A DNA stretch of 64,000 nt. It comes from Antedon mediterranea. Its lineage: Eukaryota; Echinodermata; Crinoidea; Comatulida; Antedonidae. Positions 49,101 to 53,198 of this stretch are shown piece after piece. Location: positions 40,623,804 to 40,687,803 of the forward strand of contig NC_092671.1 of assembly GCF_964355755.1 (NCBI RefSeq). The letters are read 5' to 3'. The notes under the pieces were generated by a model, which did no database searches, was not told where the DNA came from, and saw only the letters and a list, made by a program, of their open reading frames with translations. The first letter of the stretch is position 1, and the number at the start of each line of letters is the position of its first letter. A program made the position numbers and the translations under genes.

Positions 49101-50465
49101 CACTCTATCGCCGTTAGTGTCACCGCTGGGTCTGCTCCACACTCGGTGTCTCCTTTTCCTGGTGGCGAGAGCCACTAGGGATAATAAGGGGGCATTTGTG
49201 GAGCTGTGCCAGAGGTATGGTAGGCCTACCTCGGCGGAGCCCAGACGCCGTCGATTTCCCAAGCCAGCTGGACCACTACGTCAACGGACCGGACCATCAT
49301 CACGCCAAGCACGGTGGCAACCGAACGTGGAAAACAACATCCATTCACCCACGCCACTGTTATGCCAGTTAAGGCGGGCCGACAGAGTTGCTCTGCGGTC
49401 GGCATTCAATGCCAATCGGGAGGTGGTGGAGCGTTTGGCTCAGCCGGGAAGTGGCCAGCTGAGGGCAGCGGCGGTTAGGATGTTGGAGGGATTCTTGGAA
49501 AACCTCCACTTCCACGCCCAGTTTGCCTATGAATAGGTTAAAAAAAAAAAAAACAAAAAAAAAATCCAAGACCAAATTAATGAAAATTTATTTAAAGTAA
49601 TTTTAAAATTAATTCCAATTAGTTCATTTTTTTAAACAAAATTCTTATCGGGTTCTTGGTAGTTTCTTTTTCTGGAATTCTATGTATGTATGTTGTGTTA
49701 TTGTTGTGTTTAAAAAAAAGAAAAAAAAAAGAAGAAAAATGAAGTGGAAGAAAAGAAAGAAAGAGCAAGTACGTGTGTAGAAGAACAAGAGGGAAGACAA
49801 AAGAAATAAAACAAGGAGGAATGTAGTGCCGCTACACAGATGCTTAAGCGGAGCGCGTCGCTCTAAACACCTGGACGCGCTCCGCCGTGTGTATCTTGGA
49901 ACGTCAAGTACGTTAGGGACACTTGAGAAGTCGACGACGGAAACTAAACCTATATTATTACTACTCACTTATTATTATCATACAAAGACTATTACAATGG
50001 TGAGTATTTTACGTTGTAGTCTTTTATCGTAGTTAAGGAACTAAACCAAGAGACTAGCAATCTCTTTAGTAGACCGCCATATTGTTCGTTTGACTTGAGT
50101 TGTTATTAAAGTTAGTTATAGCACATCTTTGTGTATAGTTTTATTATTGTGGTATTGACGAAGCAACATACCCAAACACATGTGATGTGTTTTATAATAC
50201 TAATAGGCCCTAGTTTCACTCTTTTTTGTTCACTCTATAGATACAGTAGCCTACAACAACAGATAAGCCTTGGCTAGGCTAGCCCCCAGGCTAGCCTAGT
50301 AGGGCCTAGCCTTAGCTAGGCCTAGGCCTATCGTATCGAAAGGAAGGAGGTGACAATTATTACCGTAATCATATCTGGATTTCTGTCGGTGAATTTTCCT
50401 CCATTACTGCCAATTGCAGCTGCAGTTGTTCCTCTTGATTGTGCGCTATAACGTTCCCTTTCCAT
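22111..50465 (-). CDS. EFHB: EF-hand domain-containing protein B, ciliary (CFAP21)
   Basis: Nine coding exons on the minus strand join in frame: 50465-50364, 32698-32639, 32310-32167, 25402-25222, 24868-24628, 24378-24072, 23862-23547, 23225-23044 and 22278-22111, giving 566 residues. The family is recognised from TPDTVKKFRNFTHAEPQVRRV (split here as TPDTVKKFRNF and FYGKAND), EYGAGDL, ISDRTNYGDE and VSVESFRNVLDD near the C terminus. Two canonical EF-hand loops are visible: DKNGDGRIDINE (344-355, interrupted by an intron) and DANNDGTIDYNE (380-391). Known role: EFHB is an axonemal microtubule inner protein; a link to store-operated calcium entry is also reported. Human EFHB is longer (about 830 aa) by an extended N terminus. 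Intron 1 is 17.7 kb and holds most of the window's retroelements. An alternative first exon lies at 33175-33228. Confidence 0.9.
23394..23523. mobile_element. Truncated MITE, AGCTCTGTCTACACT family
   Basis: Ends GATAGTGTAGGCAGAGCTTT and shares the GTACCCAAATATGG and GACATCATCATGTCC interior with other copies. The opposite terminus is shortened to AGACAAACT. Lies in the EFHB intron between exons 7 and 8. Confidence 0.75.
24399..24561. mobile_element. MITE copy, AGCTCTGTCTACACT family
   Basis: TAAGCTCTATCTACACTG at one end and ATAGTGTAGACAAAGCTTTA at the other. Lies between EFHB exons 5 and 6. Confidence 0.82.
25668..27570. repeat. 40-bp minisatellite with interspersed 35-bp variant
   Basis: About 48 units; the main unit is 40 bp (TACAGTAATGCTAACACTAT, then GGTTAGTATCAACCTGTATG). 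A 35-bp form lacks TGCTA and recurs irregularly. Copies are virtually identical. Located in the EFHB intron between exons 3 and 4. Encoded peptide repeats in the open frames are artefacts. Confidence 0.98.
28053..29949. repeat. 46-bp minisatellite array
   Basis: About 41 units of 46 bp (TTACATGTCAAGTAGTTG, TAAAGTGTGCTACATAAAAT, AAAACCAG). Single-base variants such as GTGAGC and TTGCATG are clustered, the latter toward the right end; one copy has a 5-bp insertion near 29690. Same EFHB intron as the 40-bp array. Confidence 0.98.
29950..30585. other. EFHB intron, no exon seen
   Basis: AT-rich intronic sequence between two minisatellites. It contains two imperfect copies (about 30105-30210) of a segment with GTAGGCCTA and AATAGCCTGACAA. 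The 79-codon minus-strand frame is hydrophobic by composition only. Confidence 0.5.
30588..31847. repeat. 38-bp minisatellite array
   Basis: About 33 units of 38 bp (CTTTGCTTACTAATCTAACT, GTATAGTATACTTAATAC), with TATAGCATAC and TATAGTATATTT variants alternating irregularly. Third array in the same EFHB intron, about 320 bp upstream of exon 3 in genomic coordinates. Confidence 0.97.
33175..33228 (-). CDS. EFHB: Alternative first coding exon of EFHB
   Basis: A minus-strand ATG opens an 18-codon frame (MSMFQPNLREHTRCPKLQ) that ends at a strong donor, CTCCAG|GTAAGT, in the same phase as the 50364-50465 exon. It can therefore splice directly to 32698-32639. No acceptor precedes it, so I read it as an alternative transcription start that bypasses the transposon-filled intron, giving a 550-aa isoform. 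Expression is inferred. Confidence 0.6.
33321..33356. other. Perfect hairpin upstream of the alternative EFHB exon
   Basis: CATTTCATGCGAGG and its exact complement flank an 8-base loop (14-bp stem), 93 bp upstream of the alternative start codon. A second hairpin, GTACCCCGG ... CCGGGGTAC, lies at 33521-33543. Function unknown. Confidence 0.6.
34853..35270. repeat. 21-bp minisatellite (42-bp alternating)
   Basis: Alternating 21-bp units, AAATTGTGCTACCTCTTTGAG and AAATTGTGCTAACCATTCGGG (given as single units), keep all frames open because 21 is a multiple of three. Open frames up to 147 codons on both strands encode simple repeats; I do not call a protein. Confidence 0.9.
35430..35500 (+). repeat. 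Dispersed GGTC/TGTC-rich repeat copy
   Basis: TTCACTATGTCGGTCGG, TCTGTC units, GGTCCGGTATCACTATGC. Same family as 1415, 36045 and 61065. Confidence 0.7.
36045..36135 (+). repeat. Dispersed GGTC/TGTC-rich repeat copy
   Basis: Same core as at 35430, extending into TGTAGCACGCGACTTAATGG and GTTGGCCTTG, which defines the 3' part of the family. Confidence 0.75.
36880..36970 (-). repeat. tRNA-derived SINE-like fragment
   Basis: On the minus strand GTGGCCTTGTGGTTAGC resembles a pol III A box and GTCAGTTCTAATC a degenerate B box. No clear cloverleaf or tail. Confidence 0.35.
37655..38955 (+). mobile_element. 1.3-kb repeat element, copy 1
   Basis: Matches 58741-60042 in inverted orientation over its whole length with few differences. 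Its first ~450 bp (37655-38105) are bounded by ~32-bp inverted repeats (TATATATAAATTATGG, TTAATTCTGACATA), so a smaller TIR element may be nested at this end. Both copies encode a short frame starting MGRHLGPNGTQEDSLQLF (minus strand here, 38159-38341). Also contains a poly-C run near 38500. Class unknown. Confidence 0.75.
38930..39345 (+). pseudogene. Decayed non-LTR reverse transcriptase fragment(s)
   Basis: Frame pieces read LNSDFRPVSNLHTLGKII and, after frameshifts, PFDTIDHDILISRMQNEFGI and GVFLDFSKS. These are typical reverse transcriptase palm-region motifs of CR1/L2/jockey-like elements. No continuous frame; probably overlapping remnants of more than one insertion. Confidence 0.65.
39396..39560 (+). 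repeat. Dispersed repeat beginning CCTCCGCCAAGGAGG
   Basis: ACCTCCGCCAAGGAGGT is followed by TGTCTG/TTTG units, TTAGCAGAATTACTCAAAAA and AATTTTTGACCAC. I recall this layout as a widespread repeat in marine invertebrates, but no second copy is present here to confirm it. Confidence 0.5.
40244..40877 (-). pseudogene. 5'-truncated CR1/L2-like retrotransposon, RT C-terminal end
   Basis: An open frame of about 190 codons (stop near 40290) carries the conserved end of non-LTR ORF2: YIRPHMEYCIQSWSPY, EKVQRRATKMV, RRLRGDLIEAFKIL and HHWNSLPEYVI. The catalytic palm is missing, so it is a typical 5' truncation. Just beyond the 3' end are about four TGTAAG-type hexamers (40244-40268), like the microsatellite tails of L2/CR1 elements. 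Inserted in EFHB intron 1 in the gene's own orientation. Confidence 0.88.
40895..40985 (+). repeat. Short (GTTTTCGGTT)n minisatellite
   Basis: About eight imperfect units of GTTTTCGGTTG / GTTTATGGTTG. No coding meaning. Confidence 0.75.
41048..41140. repeat. GGCCTA/CTAG-rich cluster
   Basis: Dense overlapping TAGGCCTA, CCTAGGC and CTAG palindromes. A similar cluster lies at 50268-50338, on the other side of the Gypsy insertion, so both may belong to the sequence present before insertion. Confidence 0.6.
41244..41422 (+). repeat. Gypsy 5' LTR (179 bp)
   Basis: TGTGAGGCCC ... CCCAAACA. It is followed immediately by TGGCGCTGCGAGC, a primer-binding-site-like sequence. The A of the polyprotein start codon is the last base of this LTR. 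Confidence 0.9.
41422..45444 (+). CDS. Gypsy gag-pol polyprotein, single intact ORF
   Basis: 1340 residues with no stop or frameshift. Order: Gag-like N terminus; two CCHC-type knuckles (CNYCGKVHQRGRQHC and CNTCRKRGHFSTVC, about 233-268); aspartic protease with DSGS at 312; reverse transcriptase with IVDD (Asp 613/614) in place of the usual YxDD; RNase H (TTDACRHG region); integrase with an HHCC finger (LHHAHPG ... CKFC) and the D,D-35-E triad at 1063, 1117 and 1153. Gag and Pol share one frame, so no frameshift signal is needed. The predicted start lies on the LTR/PBS boundary; a later Met is possible, but the MALRAI opening is typical of such gags. An intact frame plus near-identical LTRs suggests a recently mobile copy. 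Confidence 0.95.
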   Translation: MALRAIKVQPPKLDLASDRLSEFRVWKTQWEAYIAVTELDQQPNQAQVNVLSLSLSVDTMKILMNLGLTQAQLKSPTDIITALETHIQGQLNESVERKKFRSRVQKPGEEFDDYLVSLRDLVRECNFCNDQCAKNAIRDQIIEGLSDNTIVEKLLAIDKLDLTKTISTVRALEAAKRQRDEINPQQLSLDQTSTTAAVRKSNNMRKHHSKKPEKQHINKQQGKQQPSSSNNDKCNYCGKVHQRGRQHCPAADATCNTCRKRGHFSTVCRSKPQNGAIRINTCSQYDQFTHAPRTTVMITHREHAVDALALPDSGSDICLAPTSLLEQINDHVENLIPCKIRPETVEGSRIQIAGKLPLIVSTDERCVSVTIYFSDDIDDIILSWNASKQLGFLSPAYPEPLCHANVASVTNISPIAAPRFNLTNLSKEFPEVFDGIIRSMPGEKFTIKIADDAKQFCVSTPRKIPYAYNDKLKAELETLERQGIIVKTTEHSNWCAPIVIAPKKDTEKIRMCVDLSQLNKSVKREYYPHTTPQEAVADIAASDAQFFTVIDALKGYHQIPLEKQSQSYTTFITPFGRYKYLRAPYGITSISDHYNRRMDEALQGLTNHRRIVDDVVIFSKTRQEHQKVVTEYLKRCQQHHIALSTDKVQLCKTTVAFAGFTLSRNGYSIGPKTMEAISKFPKPSSRSDLRVFSGLVNQLASSTSKIAELMTPLRPLLSEKNEFMWNAVHDQAFDNVKNELSIAPTMAFFDLKKPTRLTTDACRHGIGYILSQRHDGDEWKTVQAGSRYLTDAESRYAVIELEMLAVAWAAQKCYMFLDGLHHFQIVTDHHPLIPILNTHRLDEIVNVRLQRLKTRMSRYNFTAQWVKGKDNYAADALSRYPHANPSSTDELAEQLAFNGQESSPIPTLAAIRAATDSVDADNARLLEILKAANDDNEYQTLKQMVSTDDFPATKTSMPDNLKKYWCIRAELSVEQDLLVYGCRLFVPEALRPIMLDKLHHAHPGIRRAQDRARMILYWPNIDRDIENMTSNCKFCQDNLPVNPREPLIQKPQPTRPFQQLAADFAFVNGRNYLIVVDCLTDWPIIEDMGKNTTTAATTEKLRDIFCNVGVPEVFWCDGGPQFTSNGFKQFANNWQFTIKYSSPYHQQSNGKAEATVKSMKKLIRSSSSNHTLPDKEQLAKALLHYRNIPCRKDGLSPAIKLFGRPIQDTLPTHHRAFNADFQKDIKEAQIILEKGKVKEKQYFDLHTKELSDLKLHNHVAVYNHLDKLFNIYGTIIDIKPNRRYFIKTSGGRVLVRNRRFIRKRTPQSIGFVPVDLPKRHRYMRSTIKAPARLIEDPKWP
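45467..45536 (+). repeat. Gypsy 3' LTR, left part
   Basis: First 70 bp of the 3' LTR, ending at GTAG, the target duplicated by the nested element. Confidence 0.9.
45537..45783 (+). repeat. 5' LTR of nested element (247 bp)
   Basis: TGTAGTGCCGC ... CTCTTTA. It contains a TATATTATT stretch, a GC-rich inverted repeat (AGCGGAGCGCGTC ... GACGCGCTCCGC) and, at 45712, an ATG fused to a strong donor (ATG|GTGAGT). Confidence 0.95.
47679..48155 (+). pseudogene. Gag relic of the nested LTR element
   Basis: In one frame the sequence reads an RG/RD-rich segment (RDRGNEDNTNEYVRRE), then NDWYIFWDRFEGYARISG, WNLAEKKEAFHL and GKKGKAAMYYL, a capsid-like pattern of LTR-element Gag. Premature TGA codons interrupt it (for example at 47865), and it ends at TAA 48153. 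The start is not definable; decay may extend further upstream. Identical LTRs show the element moved after gag was broken. Confidence 0.6.
48286..49536 (+). CDS. Intact accessory ORF with degenerate zinc-finger motif
   Basis: 416 codons from 48286, or 410 from the ATG at 48307. The latter follows a strong acceptor (TGTTTTACAG), so a spliced start from the LTR donor at 45715 is likely. The N-terminal half is acidic and Pro/Ser-rich (LQVEDFPPLGKP), then basic (KRSKDNKRPHPEGGQ). A single Cys/His cluster, CPVAGCGRVPENPKQHLAHH, has C-x4-C-x9-H-x3-H spacing, short of a classical C2H2 finger. Next comes a helical region (SFIQELVKLVPECGG) and an Arg-rich segment (EPRRRRFPKP). Codons are GC-rich, unlike the surrounding DNA. 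I recognise no family. It occupies the place of pol/env. It could be a nucleic-acid-binding accessory protein or a very diverged second gag. Confidence 0.7.
   Translation: MPLNVLQMDNCTTSDRVTVEEELFLLQVEDFPPLGKPAAKRKSPPSPTGLEEDDVAMEVGDPDPPVVEGRETPEVLAGSPERPKSPSIFRKELLPAAPAVKVWRTPGSKESDFACRDVRLVGTATSAVPPSAGAVPKVKSQRKADKRSKDNKRPHPEGGQMESGKRSRRAFLCPVAGCGRVPENPKQHLAHHIPPFMTETSPEVSSTTSSRRWSFIQELVKLVPECGGSVTKAVALFNAEGRIQPGFFFTKSLRKMMESMGEAAGLEMPESNTLSPLVSPLGLLHTRCLLFLVARATRDNKGAFVELCQRYGRPTSAEPRRRRFPKPAGPLRQRTGPSSRQARWQPNVENNIHSPTPLLCQLRRADRVALRSAFNANREVVERLAQPGSGQLRAAAVRMLEGFLENLHFHAQFAYE
49822..50068 (+). repeat. 3' LTR of nested element (247 bp)
   Basis: Appears identical to 45537-45783; followed by the GTAG duplication and the rest of the Gypsy LTR. 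Confidence 0.95.
50073..50178 (+). repeat. Gypsy 3' LTR, right part
   Basis: Resumes ACCGCCATATTG and ends CCCAAACA, then CATGT target duplication. Confidence 0.9.
50268..50338. repeat. GGCCTA/CTAG-rich cluster
   Basis: Dense CTAGGC and TAGGCCTA motifs immediately downstream (minus strand) of EFHB exon 1's donor. Mirrors the cluster at 41048. Confidence 0.55.
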
Positions 50466-50601
50466 TATGTTAATAACAACCTAAAATATTAAATTAAAAC
50501 AAAATGTTCCCACTCCTCTTTTACGGTCAGGGACGACGAGGCTGTCGTGCGTTATGTTGATTGGATTCCTTCTCAGATTTCCTTTTTGTTTGTAGGAGGT
50601 C

Positions 50602-50614
50602 GTTGCTAAGCAGC
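50602..50614 (-). promoter_or_regulatory. RFX X-box-like motif upstream of EFHB
   Basis: On the minus strand GCTGCTTAGCAAC fits the RFX X-box consensus RYYNYY N1-3 RRNRAC exactly with a one-base spacer. It lies 137 bp upstream of the EFHB ATG. RFX factors drive ciliary genes, which agrees with the EFHB identification and marks this as the main promoter. Confidence 0.6.
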
Positions 50615-50619
50615 GAGGG

Positions 50620-51190
50620 ATATTTCTGAGCAGACTATTTTTATATCATTGTATTTTTACTGCTATATTTTATGTACACTAATAATAGATATTTTATACT
50701 CTATTATATTAAAAATAACATTATATTAAATAATATTTAATACATAATTTTTGGATGCAAACAGTTTTTAATATAGTTAATTTAATATACCTAATATAAA
50801 CAAACTCTTGTTTAAAAGGTTAAGCAATGCGTATGACGCGCCTTTTGAGAAATAAGACAAAATGACTTGTGTTCTTGGTTGCCGGCCCTGATATAGAACA
50901 TAATGTACTGTAAATTGTTAAAATTGTATGGTTAATTAGAAATAAAGAAAACTAAAGAAAATTTATTTATTTTATTCATTTGACCAAACATTAAATATTA
51001 TATTAATTTATTAACACCGCACTTTTTTTAATCAGTGGCACACTTCAACAAAAGCTAGCTAGCTTGAGGGGCAAAGGGAAAAATTCAATTATATCCAAAT
51101 TACAGAAATTATAATGTTGAGGAGCAGCCCTTAGGAAAGGTGGCCCTTTTTTCAAATAGGAATGACAGGCATAGAATTAATAAACCGCTC
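50620..51190. other. Intergenic sequence between EFHB and Rab5, no gene seen
   Basis: AT-rich; no exon-like frames. The remaining interval to about 53.1 kb holds only the repeats listed and perhaps Rab5 promoter or 5' UTR sequence around 52330-52500, a locally CpG-richer stretch. Confidence 0.45.
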
Positions 51191-51198
51191 GGTGATCA

Positions 51199-51272
51199 CT
51201 AAAAGGCGCCCGAATCAAGATTCAAACTATAGGAACCTTCTGCAGCCTATCTAACCATTATACCACTGGGAC
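51199..51272 (-). repeat. tRNA-Glu-like SINE head, minus strand
   Basis: Minus strand reads GTCCCAGTGGTATAATGGTTAG, shown here as GTCCCAGTGGTATAATGG plus TTAG, with a B-box-like TTTGAATCTT after it. Faces the copy at 51413. Confidence 0.5.
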
Positions 51273-51412
51273 TTTGGCCTTCATTGTGTATTGTGCAAAT
51301 TCGATACTTCCCGGCGGAAAAACGAGCCATATATGGCTCTGATCTCTGTTGCGCGTGGGTACAATTGACATGCACTTTCCCGCAAGGAATTGAATGCGCA
51401 CATTTGATCACT

Positions 51413-51478
51413 GTCAGTCCCAGTGGTCTAATTGTTAGGACGTCTGCAGAAGGTCCGGGTTCGAATCTCGGTTGTTGT
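51413..51478 (+). repeat. tRNA-Glu-like SINE head, plus strand
   Basis: CAGTCCCAGTGGTCTAATTG, TTAGGACGTCTGCAG and GGGTTCGAATCTCGG resemble tRNA-Glu A and B boxes. The acceptor stem does not pair well, so SINE or relic rather than a functional tRNA. Confidence 0.5.
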
Positions 51479-51628
51479 GGTGCGTTTTCAAACCGAAACA
51501 TAAAACCTTCATTAGCCTAGGATATGTTATGCTATGCTATGTTAAATCATGGATTAAATATAATAATTACTTAATGCTGGTATTGATAAACAGAAAGTGT
51601 CGGTAATAAGAAAAATTGAATTAAATTG

Positions 51629-51775
51629 CTAAACAAAATCAAACTCGATTAGGCCTATTCTGACCCAACAGACCCCGAATTTTAATAAATTCTAATAGTA
51701 TCGGCAATATAGTAAATAAAAAGGAATTGAATTTCCAACAAATCAAACTCGATTAGGCCTATTCTGACCCATCCC
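51629..51775 (+). repeat. Short direct duplication
   Basis: AATCAAACTCGATTAGGCCT followed by ATTCTGACCCA occurs twice about 100 bp apart. Confidence 0.7.
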
Positions 51776-53198
51776 GACTCATAATTTCCATAACACATAC
51801 TGTGGGGACCGAGTTCTGTTGCGCATCCCATAGACACACCGAGATGACGTGACCCAAACCAATTATGGTCATGTTGGCGTTCCATAACTTTTGACGTAAT
51901 ACTTCGGGAGTTTTTAGACACAGCAAAACTGCGATAATAATATTTATGTTTTTGGTAAGTATTTGTTGAAAAATTGGCGACAAATATTCATTTTATATTT
52001 TGAAAACCCCATTCTAAGAAAAATATAAGTCTTTCTTTTTTATTTGGAATGAAAAATTATGACTGGAATAATTGGTATAGTTGTCATATTTCTATTTTTG
52101 TTGAATGGTTTTTCTATTTTTTAAGCCAGTTTTCAGGTCACGAGAGATACTTGGGGTGGTGTTTTTCATGTTCTTGAAAATAAAATTCACAATTGTGGGT
52201 ATATTCGCGAGATAGACATAACCAGTTGTATAAGTTTTTGCTATGGAAATATTTAATGACCGTAAGACTACTTAAGTAGTTGTTCTTTTCTTTTAGTTAA
52301 TTATTAAACAGCTTTTTAGGCTAGTTTTGTATGCGTCATGCCGATCCAACATGGCGTATGTCAACAGAAGCATTACAGTGCGTACGTGTGTGAGCAGGAT
52401 CGGAGCTGCGAGCCTGATTTTTTAAACAATTTCAATGAGGAAGCGCCCAGCTAGGTCGTGATTTACCATCTTGCATGCTTCATGTGGGTTGCGTGGGGTA
52501 GAAATAAATAGTGATTATTTACTTGTTCTGTTATATGATTTGTTTTACAATTTATTTTTTTGTTTAAGTTTCCTTCCAACAGTTATTAATAAATATTTAT
52601 TAATTACTATACTATGGTATTTATTGCCAACATGTCACACCGTACCACCACCTCAACAATCTTAAATTTCATTAGACTTGGTTAATTGTTTAGTGTATTA
52701 AAAAGAACAGTACTCGGATTTTCCCTAGAAAACTGATCAAGAAATAAAAAAACCCTGTGTATTGTTTATATCGATCATTGTTGTCAAATTTATTAGATTC
52801 CAAATGAAAAATAGTAACTGTAAGGCAATTAAGCTAAACTTAAAATGAAAGTTTGATTTCAACCCATTCTTAATTATTTTTCAATCTTTACTGTTAATGT
52901 TGATGAACAGATTGTCCCAAAGCACTTAAAATTCATTCATTATTGCATCCCAATCTTTTTGTATATCAGTCCAAATACAGTGGGTTTTCATCCTTGATTT
53001 AAGAAATAATGCAGATTATAATTATCATGTTGATGAAGATGTACAGTATCGCCATTTACAGTTCATTCTTGTATTGTTTTATCTCCACAGAAATTTAAAA
53101 AGTGTAAAAACTAGTACCAGACTATCTTAAGATTAACGTGGGCATCAGTTGCCAACTTAAAACACTTCAAACAATACAACAATACTCTAACATAAATA

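Larger units (their letters stand above)
45537..50068 (+). mobile_element. Nested non-autonomous LTR retrotransposon with an intact accessory ORF
   Basis: 4532 bp, inserted in the Gypsy 3' LTR with a 4-bp duplication GTAG (45533-45536, 50069-50072). The two 247-bp LTRs look identical base for base. A TTGGCGACGAGG primer site follows the 5' LTR and a purine tract (AAAACAAGGAGGA) precedes the 3' LTR. Inside are a gag relic with stops and one long GC-rich ORF. No protease, RT or integrase is seen, so movement must use another element's enzymes. Confidence 0.92.
41244..50178 (+). mobile_element. Ty3/Gypsy LTR retrotransposon, 3' LTR split by a second LTR element
   Basis: Bounded by a 5-bp duplication CATGT (41239-41243 and 50179-50183). 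The LTRs begin TGTGAGGCCC and end CCCAAACA. A polypurine tract (AAGGGGAGG) precedes the 3' LTR at 45467. Without the nested insertion the element is about 4.4 kb. The LTRs differ mainly by a 3-bp indel, so insertion is recent. Sits in EFHB intron 1, antisense to that gene. Confidence 0.95.

Noticed and set aside
48273-49575. Other frames overlapping the 48286-49536 ORF (for example 48762-49262 minus)
   Set aside because: GC-rich shadows; only the plus-strand frame has a plausible start, acceptor and Cys/His motif.
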